NCBI GenBank assembly: GCA_900551985.1
Contig: URYG01000097.1
Location: 1-11,244, forward strand
From: an uncultured Prevotella sp.
GTDB lineage: Bacteria; Bacteroidota; Bacteroidia; Bacteroidales; Bacteroidaceae
Reading direction: 5' to 3'
Length of the DNA stretch: 11,244 nucleotides
Shown here: piece by piece, positions 1 to 6,030 of the stretch
Position numbering within the stretch: position 1 is the stretch's first letter
How the letters are laid out: every line of letters begins with the position of its first letter
The notes under the pieces: model-generated
The model's input: the letters and a program-made list of their open reading frames with translations, nothing else
The model's database searches: none
Told to the model about the DNA's origin: nothing
Position numbers and translations under genes: made by a program

Positions 1-38
1 AGGCACCTAACGGCTGCATCGGCACACCGATATTCTAA
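1..38 (+). CDS. Possible 3' end of a rightward gene (partial)
   Basis: Reading from base 3, an open frame encodes APNGCIGTPIF and stops with TAA at 36-38, 17 bases before a strong hairpin that would suit its terminator. A second frame from base 1 stays open until TAA at 40-42 and cannot be excluded. There is too little sequence to name a product. The inference that a rightward gene ends here rests mainly on the hairpin lying between it and the leftward aat gene. Confidence 0.3.
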   Translation, partial: APNGCIGTPIF

Positions 39-55
39 ATAAAAAGCAAAAAGCT

Positions 56-114
56 AGATAATAAACAAAGGCTAGGTTTCCCAGAATCGGGAACCTAGCC
101 TTTGTTTATTATCT
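56..114. terminator. Long hairpin, probable bidirectional terminator
   Basis: The arms starting AGATAATAAACAAAGG and ending CCTTTGTTTATTATCT are complementary over 26 base pairs, with one bulged T and an AGAATC loop. The outer part is A/T-rich and the inner part G/C-rich, so either strand gives a G/C stem followed by a T-rich tract. It lies between a probable rightward gene end and the leftward aat gene, as expected for a shared terminator. The stem is longer than a minimal terminator needs. Confidence 0.75.
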
Positions 115-118
115 ATTC

Positions 119-135
119 AAAAGAGAAACTCTTTT
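119..135. repeat. Small perfect hairpin downstream of aat
   Basis: AAAAGAG and CTCTTTT pair perfectly over 7 bp around an AAA loop. On the leftward transcript it lies about 40 bases past the aat stop codon and just before the large hairpin. It may be part of a compound terminator or a 3' end stabiliser. The role is inferred from position only. Confidence 0.45.
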
Positions 136-141
136 ATTCTT

Positions 142-169
142 CATGCATGATTATATTCTTTCATGCATG
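142..169. repeat. Twin CATGCATG palindromes, 20-base period
   Basis: CATGCATG occurs at 142-149 and 162-169, each copy preceded by TTCAT context, so TTCATGCATG is directly repeated with a period of 20 bases. Each 8-mer is its own reverse complement, so the two copies could also pair to form a hairpin in the RNA. They lie in the aat 3' untranslated region. The function is unknown; two helical turns of spacing would also suit a protein-binding site. Confidence 0.45.
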
Positions 170-174
170 TTTTC

Positions 175-840
175 CTAATCAGCATTCATGATTTCCATAT
201 ATTCCTCGTAAGAGATATATCTGCCACCCATCGACTTGAGATGGGGAGTTTCCAACTGGCAATCTATCATCTTGCCACCATGCTCCTGCAGATAACGAGC
301 CAGGAAGATGAGGGCTATCTTTGAACCCGACGGAATCTTGGAGAACATGCTCTCGCCAATGAAGACCTTGCCGATGGTGACGCCATAAAGTCCGCCCACC
401 AACTCACCGGTTTCATTATCCCATACTTCCACGCTTGCCGCAAAGCCCTGCTCATGAAGGGCGGTGAATGCCTGGATGATGTTCTCTCCCAACCAGGCAC
501 CCTCTTCATCGTAACGGCCATTGGTCTTGCTGCAGGCTCGAATCACAGCATCGAAATCTTCGTTGATGCCCACGCTGTATCGGTTCTTCCTCAGCAGGGT
601 GCGCATGGAATGACTGATGTGGATTTCGTCCGGGAAGATGACGAAGCGCTTCATCGGACAGAACCAGAGTATCTCCGGCTGGTCACGAAAACTATACCAA
701 GGAAAAATGCCGTTGCTGTAAGCCAGCAGCAGGCGGTCGATGCTTAAGTCACCCCCTACAGCAAAGCATCCATCCTCATCACCGTAATGCGGATCGGGAA
801 AATAAATCTCTTCCGCATTTTCATCTATCTGTAATATCAT
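175..840 (-). CDS. aat: Leucyl/phenylalanyl-tRNA--protein transferase
   Basis: This cytosolic enzyme moves Leu or Phe from aminoacyl-tRNA to the N-terminus of proteins that start with Arg or Lys, turning secondary N-degrons into primary ones for ClpS/ClpA. The 221-residue protein has the normal family length. Family motifs are in order: GGDLS at 29-33, NGIFPW at 43-48, the LYGV and FIGESMFS segment at 151-167, SGSKIAL at 171-177, and DCQ at 193-195. The glutamate of GES and the glutamine of DCQ match the residues discussed as catalytic in the E. coli enzyme. The start is supported by AGGAAG four bases upstream, overlapping the clpA stop codon TAG, which suggests translational coupling. It is the last gene of the operon. 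There is no sign of damage. Confidence 0.96.
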   Translation of the reverse strand: MILQIDENAEEIYFPDPHYGDEDGCFAVGGDLSIDRLLLAYSNGIFPWYSFRDQPEILWFCPMKRFVIFPDEIHISHSMRTLLRKNRYSVGINEDFDAVIRACSKTNGRYDEEGAWLGENIIQAFTALHEQGFAASVEVWDNETGELVGGLYGVTIGKVFIGESMFSKIPSGSKIALIFLARYLQEHGGKMIDCQLETPHLKSMGGRYISYEEYMEIMNAD

Positions 841-846
841 CGCTTC

Positions 847-3132
847 CTAACAATTAATCACCAGTTCCTTGCCATCGAAATCAACGCAGCCCTTGCCTGC
901 CTTCTTGAGCTTGCCGAAGAGCAGCGCCTTCATCAGGATTGGCTTCAGGCGGTTGCCGATGACGCGATCCATCTCGCGGGCACCATATTCCTTGGTGAAG
1001 CCCCACTCCAGAATTTTCTCTCTTGCCGCATCGGTAAGCGTAATAGAGACTCCCTTTGCTGCCAACTTTGCATCGAGCTGACGAAGCTTCTTGGTAAGAA
1101 TCAATCCTGCCATGTGCTTGTCCATATCGTTGAACACCACGGTGTCGGAAAGTCGGTTGATGAACTCAGGCTTGAAAGTTTTCTTCACCTGCGCCAGCAT
1201 CGCCTCGCCACGGGTTACATTGCCGCTGAAACCTACGCTTGCTTGGGATGCATACTGCGCTCCGGCATTGGAAGTCATCACGAGGATTACGTTTCGGAAG
1301 TCTGCCTTCTGACCCTTGTTGTCGGTCAACCGGGCATAGTCCATCACCTGAAGCAGAATGTTGTAGATATCGCTATGCGCCTTCTCAATCTCATCAAGCA
1401 GGAGCACGCAGTTAGGTGTCTTACGGATGGCATCGGTCAGAAGACCGCCATCTTCATACCCCACGTATCCGGCAGGCGAACCTATGAGCTTAGCCACGGT
1501 ATGCTTCTCGGTGTATTCACTCATATCGAAACGCACCAGTTCGATGCCGAGTTCCTTTGCCAGCACACGAACCACCTCGGTTTTACCCACTCCCGTAGGA
1601 CCCACGAAGAGCAGCGAAGCCATCGGTTTATCATCATCCACCAGTCCAGCCTTCGCCATCATCACAGCCTCAACCACCTTATCTACCGCCTTGTCCTGAC
1701 CATAGATTTTGTCGAGCATGCGCTGGCGGAGCGTAGCCAAAGCATCGTTGTTTTCATCCTTGATGGCAGCCGCATCTATCTTGCAGACCTTGGTGAGAAT
1801 CTGCTGGATAATCGCCTTGGTAACGTAAGAACGCTGGCGGTATTCCACAGGATGCACCTCCAGATAAGCACCCGCCTCATCCATCAGGTCGATGGCCTTG
1901 TCAGGCAGACAGCGGTTACTGATGTATTTGGCACTGGCACGAACAGCATACTCCAGGGCATCCTTGCGATAAGTTACGTTGTGGAACTTATTGTATTTAT
2001 ACTGCAAGCCCTCCAGGATTCTGATAGCTTCCTCCTCGGTAGGTTCCTTGATATCTATCTGCTGGAACCGGCGCACGATGCCCTTGCTCTGAGCCATGTA
2101 ACGGTTGAACTCCTCGTAGGTGGTGGAACCGATGAATCGGATATCACCAGCCTCCAGGTATCGCTTCAGCATATTGGAAGCATCCGGTCCGCCATCTGAG
2201 CCACGACCTGCACCTATCATATTATGAATCTCATCGATATAGACGATGGTGTTGCCTTCCTTAGCGGCTCCCTCCATCACCATCTTGATACGCTTTTCGA
2301 AATCGCCACGATACTGGGCGCCGGCAAGCATCTGTCCCATATCCATACCATAGATGCGTGCTCCCTTAAGGCGATCGGGTACCTGATTCTCGTTGATGAG
2401 CTTGGCGAGACCATAAACCAGGGCGGTTTTACCTACACCCGGTTCTCCGATATGAAGCGGATTGTTCTTCTCTGCACGGCAGAGCACCTGGATGGTTCTA
2501 TCCAGTTCCTGTTCTCGTCCGATGAGCGGATTATGCTCCTCTACCTGATCAGAGATGCAGGTAACCAACTGATGCCAATCCTGAGGCTGTCGGCTTCTGC
2601 CCTCCTCTTCGTCTTCATCATAATCGTTATCATAGTCGTCCTCATCATATCCATCGCCCATCAGCAACGTTTCGTCTCCCGGTTCATTTTCGAGCGGATA
2701 ATAGCTATCCACGCTCGCCAGGAACTCGCCCTGCCGGTCGCCTACATTCTTACACAACAGGAAAGCAGCTTCTGAGTTCTGCAAGCCAAACATCGCCTGC
2801 ACGAAATGGGGCACATTCACGAGTTTTCTATCAGCGGCAGCAGCCAGGGCGCACGCCGTTCCAAACATAGTCTTGAAGAGTGATGACGGTTCTGGCAGGA
2901 ACTTGATGTTTTCAGGCACACGTTCCTGCTTGGCGAGCCATCCCACCAAGTCTTCATGCATCTTGATGCTATCCACGCCTTCCTCCTGCAAAGCCTGGCA
3001 AAAGGCATATTGGCGGAGCAATGACAGAAGCATGTGCTCGGGCATAACGAACTCATGGTCGAAAAACCGAGCCTGCTTCATGGCATCGTCCATCAAGACA
3101 CTCATATATCGGGTTAATCCCATACTATCCAT
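847..3132 (-). CDS. clpA: ClpA-type AAA+ unfoldase of the ClpAP protease
   Basis: This hexameric ATPase unfolds substrates and threads them into ClpP. In order along 761 residues: a Clp N domain (about 5-145) that should dock ClpS; a very acidic linker (about 159-177, rich in Asp, Glu and Tyr); AAA1 with Walker A GEPGVGKT (229-236), Walker B VYIDE (297-301) and arginine finger RRF (354-356); and AAA2 with Walker A GPTGVGKT (511-518), Walker B LLLDE (577-581), sensor-2 GARE (717-720) and a C-terminal D2 small domain. SVGF at 632-635 aligns with the E. coli IGL loop that binds ClpP. There is no ClpB/ClpC middle coiled coil, which supports ClpA. AAAGGAAAA lies upstream of the ATG at 3132; a second Met at codon 4 is less likely. 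It sits 17 bases after clpS and 6 bases before aat. Confidence 0.96.
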   Translation of the reverse strand: MDSMGLTRYMSVLMDDAMKQARFFDHEFVMPEHMLLSLLRQYAFCQALQEEGVDSIKMHEDLVGWLAKQERVPENIKFLPEPSSLFKTMFGTACALAAAADRKLVNVPHFVQAMFGLQNSEAAFLLCKNVGDRQGEFLASVDSYYPLENEPGDETLLMGDGYDEDDYDNDYDEDEEEGRSRQPQDWHQLVTCISDQVEEHNPLIGREQELDRTIQVLCRAEKNNPLHIGEPGVGKTALVYGLAKLINENQVPDRLKGARIYGMDMGQMLAGAQYRGDFEKRIKMVMEGAAKEGNTIVYIDEIHNMIGAGRGSDGGPDASNMLKRYLEAGDIRFIGSTTYEEFNRYMAQSKGIVRRFQQIDIKEPTEEEAIRILEGLQYKYNKFHNVTYRKDALEYAVRASAKYISNRCLPDKAIDLMDEAGAYLEVHPVEYRQRSYVTKAIIQQILTKVCKIDAAAIKDENNDALATLRQRMLDKIYGQDKAVDKVVEAVMMAKAGLVDDDKPMASLLFVGPTGVGKTEVVRVLAKELGIELVRFDMSEYTEKHTVAKLIGSPAGYVGYEDGGLLTDAIRKTPNCVLLLDEIEKAHSDIYNILLQVMDYARLTDNKGQKADFRNVILVMTSNAGAQYASQASVGFSGNVTRGEAMLAQVKKTFKPEFINRLSDTVVFNDMDKHMAGLILTKKLRQLDAKLAAKGVSITLTDAAREKILEWGFTKEYGAREMDRVIGNRLKPILMKALLFGKLKKAGKGCVDFDGKELVINC

Positions 3133-3149
3133 TCTATATTTTCCTTTCT

Positions 3150-3452
3150 TTATTCTGGCATATAAGTGAGCTTCAGCGGATACTTCTGCGTACGGGCTTT
3201 CTCCATCGCTTTTTCCACTTTGCTCTTGGCAATGTCGTAGCTGTAGATGCCCACCACGGCTTTCTCCTCGTGGTGAACCTTGAGCATGATCGCCTCAGCC
3301 TCTGCCTGCGATTTGAAGAAGATGGTTTCGAGGATTTCCACCACGAATTCCATCGGTGTGAAGTCATCATTAAACATCACCACCACGTAACGCCCCGGCT
3401 CCTTGAGCTTAGTCTTCTGGCGTTCACGAATTGCAGTCTGTTCTTGAGCCAT
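3150..3452 (-). CDS. clpS: ClpS, N-degron adaptor of ClpAP
   Basis: ClpS binds proteins with N-terminal Leu, Phe, Tyr or Trp and hands them to ClpA; it also modulates ClpA activity on other substrates. The 100-residue protein has a polar N-terminal extension (about 1-20) followed by the folded core. The N-degron pocket is intact: N28-D29-D30, M34 within TPMEF (32-36) and H60 in LKVHH match the Asn, Asp, Met and His that hold the substrate's amino terminus and side chain in the E. coli and Caulobacter proteins. It begins 12 bases after the flavin reductase stop codon and ends 17 bases before clpA. No clear Shine-Dalgarno site precedes it, which is common in Bacteroidetes. Confidence 0.96.
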   Translation of the reverse strand: MAQEQTAIRERQKTKLKEPGRYVVVMFNDDFTPMEFVVEILETIFFKSQAEAEAIMLKVHHEEKAVVGIYSYDIAKSKVEKAMEKARTQKYPLKLTYMPE

Positions 3453-3464
3453 ATCTATTATTGA

Positions 3465-3971
3465 TTACTTTGTATAAGCATTCGTAATTTCCACAACATA
3501 AACATCGTGGAATCCACCCTTTGCACCATACCACTGCAGCAAGTCCTTGTCGAGGAACTTCTCCGCTGTCATATTGTCCTTATAGAGCTTGCGGCATTCC
3601 AGGGTGAGGCGCGACTGCTCGAAGGCGATGCTGCCGTTATCGGTTTCCACAGGAGTCAATCCTGTTTCCTTCGCCTTATCGAAATCACGTCCGCTCTTGG
3701 AACCGCAAAAGTTATAGATCTTTCGAGCCTCCTCGCTGTTGCCGAGGAAAGAGAGGGTCATGAATTCATTCTCCTCGATGATGCCGTGGGTGTAGCGTTC
3801 CGGGCGGATAAATACCACAGCCACCGGCTTGTTCCATAGCCATCCCAGGCATCCCCAGGAAGCAGTCATCATATTGAACTTATCCTTATTGCCGGCGCAA
3901 ACCAGCATCCACTCCTTACCAATAGTCTCGAAGACATTATCATTCAGTTCTTTTACGTTGATTTTCTCCAT
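3465..3971 (-). CDS. Flavin reductase-like FMN-binding split-barrel protein
   Basis: The 168-residue protein matches the flavin reductase-like/flavoredoxin family. An N-terminal strand (EWMLVCAG, 20-27) is followed by the FMN-contact region NMMTASWG (33-40), a P-V-A-V-V-F-I-R strand (49-56), RPERYT (56-61) and the NEFMTLSFL segment (68-76). Members bind FMN and pass electrons from NAD(P)H or a partner protein; the physiological substrate cannot be read from the sequence. It is cytosolic, with no signal peptide or membrane segment. AGAAAGGAAAA lies before the ATG at 3971, almost the same ribosome site as clpA. It is the first gene of the clpS-clpA-aat operon, 12 bases from clpS, so it shares their promoter. 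Its link to protein turnover is unknown and may be only co-regulation. Confidence 0.85.
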   Translation of the reverse strand: MEKINVKELNDNVFETIGKEWMLVCAGNKDKFNMMTASWGCLGWLWNKPVAVVFIRPERYTHGIIEENEFMTLSFLGNSEEARKIYNFCGSKSGRDFDKAKETGLTPVETDNGSIAFEQSRLTLECRKLYKDNMTAEKFLDKDLLQWYGAKGGFHDVYVVEITNAYTK

Positions 3972-4068
3972 TTTATCTTTTCCTTTCTCTGTATATTTTA
4001 ATTAATGAAATAATGCAGCATTCAACAAAAGCCATGCCAATTCATCGCCTAACACCGCATATCACCTG

Positions 4069-4099
4069 CAAAGATACAAGAATAATCTGAAAAAGCGAA
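4069..4099 (-). promoter_or_regulatory. Probable promoter of the flavin reductase-clpS-clpA-aat operon
   Basis: On the minus strand TATCTTTG (complement of 4069-4076) matches the Bacteroidetes -7 box TAnnTTTG. TTCG (complement of 4096-4099) lies 19 bases further upstream and matches three of four bases of the -33 TTTG box. Transcription would start near 4062, giving a leader of about 90 bases before the ATG at 3971. No heat-shock operator (CIRCE-like) is visible. Confidence 0.6.
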
Positions 4100-4108
4100 T
4101 GTTTCTAT

Positions 4109-4136
4109 CAGAAAATATCGAAATCGCAGAAAATAT
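4109..4136. repeat. Direct repeat CAGAAAATAT upstream of the operon promoter
   Basis: CAGAAAATAT occurs at 4109-4118 and again at 4127-4136, 18 bases apart, just upstream of the proposed -33 box. Tandem sites here could bind an activator, but the sequence is A-rich and chance similarity is possible. Nothing else notable is seen between 3972 and 4176, and there is no clear terminator for the ATPase gene ending at 4177. Confidence 0.3.
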
Positions 4137-4176
4137 TAGTAGGGTATCAATACATCCATTCCACCAAGGGTTTCTT

Positions 4177-5607
4177 TTATCCAAATAGCTGTTCCATTGT
4201 CACCTCACTATGCACGATGCTATGATGCTTACCATCTGCTACACCATAAGTAGTGACGAAAGTGTTGACAAGTGAAAGCTTCGTCTTCGTAGATGCTCTA
4301 AACAACTCCATACGTTCTCTCAACTGTCGCTCATAAGCCTCCGTGATATGATATTCTGCTTTGCAAAACTTCATCTCGCATAAATGAACGATGCGATCGG
4401 CACGTTTAATCACCAAATCTATCTGGGCACCTTTCTGTTCATCATTACCCATCTTGTTCCAAGAAGAGACTTCTGTTGCCATACCCGAGATTCCAAGTGC
4501 TCGCTTGATGGCATCCGTATGCACCAAGCACACAATCTCAAAAGTCAAGCCTTGCCACGTAGATACCAACCGGGACTCAAAGTTGTGACTCCACCATTGC
4601 TCATCACCCGATGTGTCTTGAGCGATAAACCTATAATAAAATAAGGTGTAGAAATCTATCAAGCGATAACTCGCCTCCCTAGTCTTGCATCCGAAGTTGT
4701 GGCTTCGGGAGATAAAGTCACATCGCTCCAGATTCGTCAATACTCGCGAAAGCGTACCGCCATTCACCCCAACAGCCTTTACAATCTCTGCCCTAGACAT
4801 TCCACCATGATGATTTGCCAAAGCCTTTACTACATTGATATATAACTCTGCATTACTAAACAATGCATTATATAATTCATCGAACTCGCTCCTCATGATG
4901 CCACTATGCGAAAAGAACAATCTATCTACATTTTGCACCAGACTATCTTGTGGGTTGATCAAACTCAAATAAAATGGGATTCCACCAAACACCATGTAGC
5001 ATTGCAATATCTGATACCTATCCCACTTGCAATATTTCCGCTGCAAATACTCTTCTGTTTCTTTCAACGTAAAAGGGCGAATATAGATACTGCTTGTGAT
5101 ACGAGCATGCAGTCCCCCTTGGTTCTCTATCAGATTATCTACCATCCAAGATGTGGCAGAGCCACTGGCGATAAACACGATATCGCTACGACGAGCTGCC
5201 CAACCATTCCAAAAATTCTCCAAGGCAGACACGAAGTCAGACTTTTGGGTATCTATCCAGGGCATCTCATCAATAAAAATCACTTTCTTTCTATTCTCGT
5301 CTAGTGATTCAAGATAATCTTCCAGTGCATCGAATGCATCAAACCAATCAGCAAACTTATCAGGTTTTACACCCGAATATTTCTTCAAGGCTCTAGAAAA
5401 ATTAGTCAGCTGTCTTTGGCGAGAAAGATTATGTCCACCCACAAAAGTAAAGTCATACTTTCCTTGATAGTATTGGTCGACAAGGAAGGTTTTACCGACT
5501 CTTCGACGTCCATACACTATCACAAATTCCGAACGATCAGAGTTCATTACTCTCTGCAATTCCTTGCACTCTCGTTCTCTACCTACCAGTTTATTATAAG
5601 ATACCAT
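4177..5607 (-). CDS. AAA+ ATPase (ATPase_2/DUF234 family) with nuclease-like C-terminal domain
   Basis: The role is unknown; the family is abundant and often multicopy in Bacteroidetes and archaea. From Met at 5607 the protein has 476 residues. It contains a P-loop GRRRVGKT (33-40), Walker B VIFIDE (109-114), a sensor-like SGSATSW (148-154), a winged helix around 268-300 (MSRAEIVKAVGV followed by TLSRVLTNLE), and a C-terminal DUF234 region with D397 in GAQIDLVI and E411-M-K413 in LCEMKF. That D...ExK arrangement resembles PD-(D/E)XK nucleases. The frame stays open 12 codons further to an ATG at 5643, but a promoter -7 box lies inside that extension, so 5607 is preferred. The gene is intact. 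It looks somewhat more AT-rich than its neighbours and shares no operon with them, consistent with an accessory gene. Confidence 0.82.
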   Translation of the reverse strand: MVSYNKLVGRERECKELQRVMNSDRSEFVIVYGRRRVGKTFLVDQYYQGKYDFTFVGGHNLSRQRQLTNFSRALKKYSGVKPDKFADWFDAFDALEDYLESLDENRKKVIFIDEMPWIDTQKSDFVSALENFWNGWAARRSDIVFIASGSATSWMVDNLIENQGGLHARITSSIYIRPFTLKETEEYLQRKYCKWDRYQILQCYMVFGGIPFYLSLINPQDSLVQNVDRLFFSHSGIMRSEFDELYNALFSNAELYINVVKALANHHGGMSRAEIVKAVGVNGGTLSRVLTNLERCDFISRSHNFGCKTREASYRLIDFYTLFYYRFIAQDTSGDEQWWSHNFESRLVSTWQGLTFEIVCLVHTDAIKRALGISGMATEVSSWNKMGNDEQKGAQIDLVIKRADRIVHLCEMKFCKAEYHITEAYERQLRERMELFRASTKTKLSLVNTFVTTYGVADGKHHSIVHSEVTMEQLFG

Positions 5608-5631
5608 ATTTTTGCTAATTTCTTTTGCGTG

Positions 5632-5663
5632 CAAATATATCATCTTTTTCCCACAAAAACAAG
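5632..5663 (-). promoter_or_regulatory. Probable promoter of the AAA+ ATPase gene
   Basis: On the minus strand TATATTTG (complement of 5632-5639) fits TAnnTTTG, and CTTG (complement of 5660-5663) lies 20 bases upstream, a three-of-four match to TTTG. Transcription would start near 5625, about 18 bases before the ATG at 5607. This is the main reason to reject the longer start at 5643. The -33 box directly abuts the inverted repeat starting at 5664. Confidence 0.6.
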
Positions 5664-5730
5664 AAAATGGGGGATTTTTTACCCATATCTATGTTTTTTT
5701 ATGAGATATGGGTAAAAAATCGCCCATTTT
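5664..5730. repeat. 27-bp inverted repeat with 13-base T-rich loop
   Basis: The arms at 5664-5690 and 5704-5730 are complementary except for one position (GGGGG against GGGCG). Their core is TTTTTTACCCATATCT facing AGATATGGGTAAAAAA, and the loop contains seven T's. The repeat sits next to the -33 box of the leftward ATPase gene and more than 300 bases from the rightward receptor. It could be an operator, a transcription insulator or a miniature mobile element. Confidence 0.8.
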
Positions 5731-5820
5731 TACAATTATTCACTAAGCAGTATCGTCTTTCATCTGGCAAGAATACGTATGACTACAACACCCGAAAAAC
5801 AGACTAAACTAACGGTATAA

Positions 5821-5858
5821 TTGGCGGAAAACGCCTTTTTTACCCCCTTTTCCGCCAA
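5821..5858. repeat. 11-bp inverted repeat TTGGCGGAAAA
   Basis: TTGGCGGAAAA (5821-5831) and TTTTCCGCCAA (5848-5858) are perfect complements separated by 16 bases that include TTTTTTACCCCC. The same T6-ACCC string occurs in the larger inverted repeat at 5664. It lies about 70 bases upstream of the receptor's -33 box. It may be a regulator site or a remnant repeat; no coding frame crosses it. Confidence 0.6.
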
Positions 5859-5880
5859 GTATAACAAGCCAAACGCTCTT

Positions 5881-5895
5881 GATTTAAATTAAATC
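5881..5895. promoter_or_regulatory. AT-rich palindrome, candidate operator for the TonB receptor
   Basis: GATTTAA-A-TTAAATC is a perfect palindrome about a central base, 35 bases upstream of the receptor's -33 box. AT-rich dyads in this position are typical of operators for metal or nutrient regulators, but this one does not clearly match a known box such as Fur. Confidence 0.35.
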
Positions 5896-5929
5896 TTTAC
5901 ATACAGGACAAAAATAAATCACATTTTGC

Positions 5930-5960
5930 TTTGTCATTTCGAGGAAAGACCGTACCTTTG
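5930..5960 (+). promoter_or_regulatory. Consensus Bacteroidetes promoter of the TonB receptor
   Basis: TTTG at 5930-5933 and TACCTTTG at 5953-5960 are separated by exactly 19 bases, the consensus spacing for the Bacteroidetes primary sigma factor. It is the best promoter in the window. Transcription should start near 5966, leaving a leader of about 65 bases in which GCCG (5971-5974) could pair with CGGC (5992-5995). Confidence 0.85.
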
Positions 5961-6030
5961 CACCCCGAATGCCGAAAACCGAGCAGGCTTGCGGCTTCGA
6001 TTTATTATTCATTTATAAACATTTTATTTA

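Larger units (their letters stand above)
5608..6030. other. Repeat-rich intergenic region between divergent ATPase and TonB receptor genes
   Basis: This 423-base stretch has no convincing gene. From left to right it holds the ATPase promoter, a 27-bp inverted repeat (5664-5730), about 90 bases with nothing recognised, an 11-bp inverted repeat (5821-5858), a 15-base palindrome (5881-5895), and the receptor promoter (5930-5960) with a leader of about 65 bases. No cobalamin riboswitch is apparent: the characteristic GCCACTG box is absent and the leader is too short. Confidence 0.7.

Noticed and set aside
1114..2199. A 361-codon open frame on the plus strand, antisense to clpA
   Set aside because: clpA on the other strand is unmistakable, with all motifs in order. 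The antisense product has no recognisable domain, and long antisense frames are common opposite genes with biased codon use.
2224..2775. A 183-codon plus-strand frame with a hydrophobic stretch, antisense to clpA
   Set aside because: The hydrophobic run is the complement of the acidic Asp/Glu/Tyr linker codons of clpA (GAT/GAC/GAA read as ATC/GTC/TTC), so it is an artefact of that composition.
5608..5643. A 12-codon N-terminal extension of the ATPase from the ATG at 5643
   Set aside because: A TATATTTG promoter box lies within it and the family usually starts just before the LVGRERE segment, so Met at 5607 is preferred.
5625..5807. A 60-codon frame in the ATPase/receptor intergenic region
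   Set aside because: It crosses both arms of the inverted repeat, has no family resemblance and starts inside the ATPase promoter.
5900..6030. A possible cobalamin riboswitch before the BtuB-like receptor
   Set aside because: The leader after the promoter is only about 65 bases and the conserved B12-box sequence is absent.
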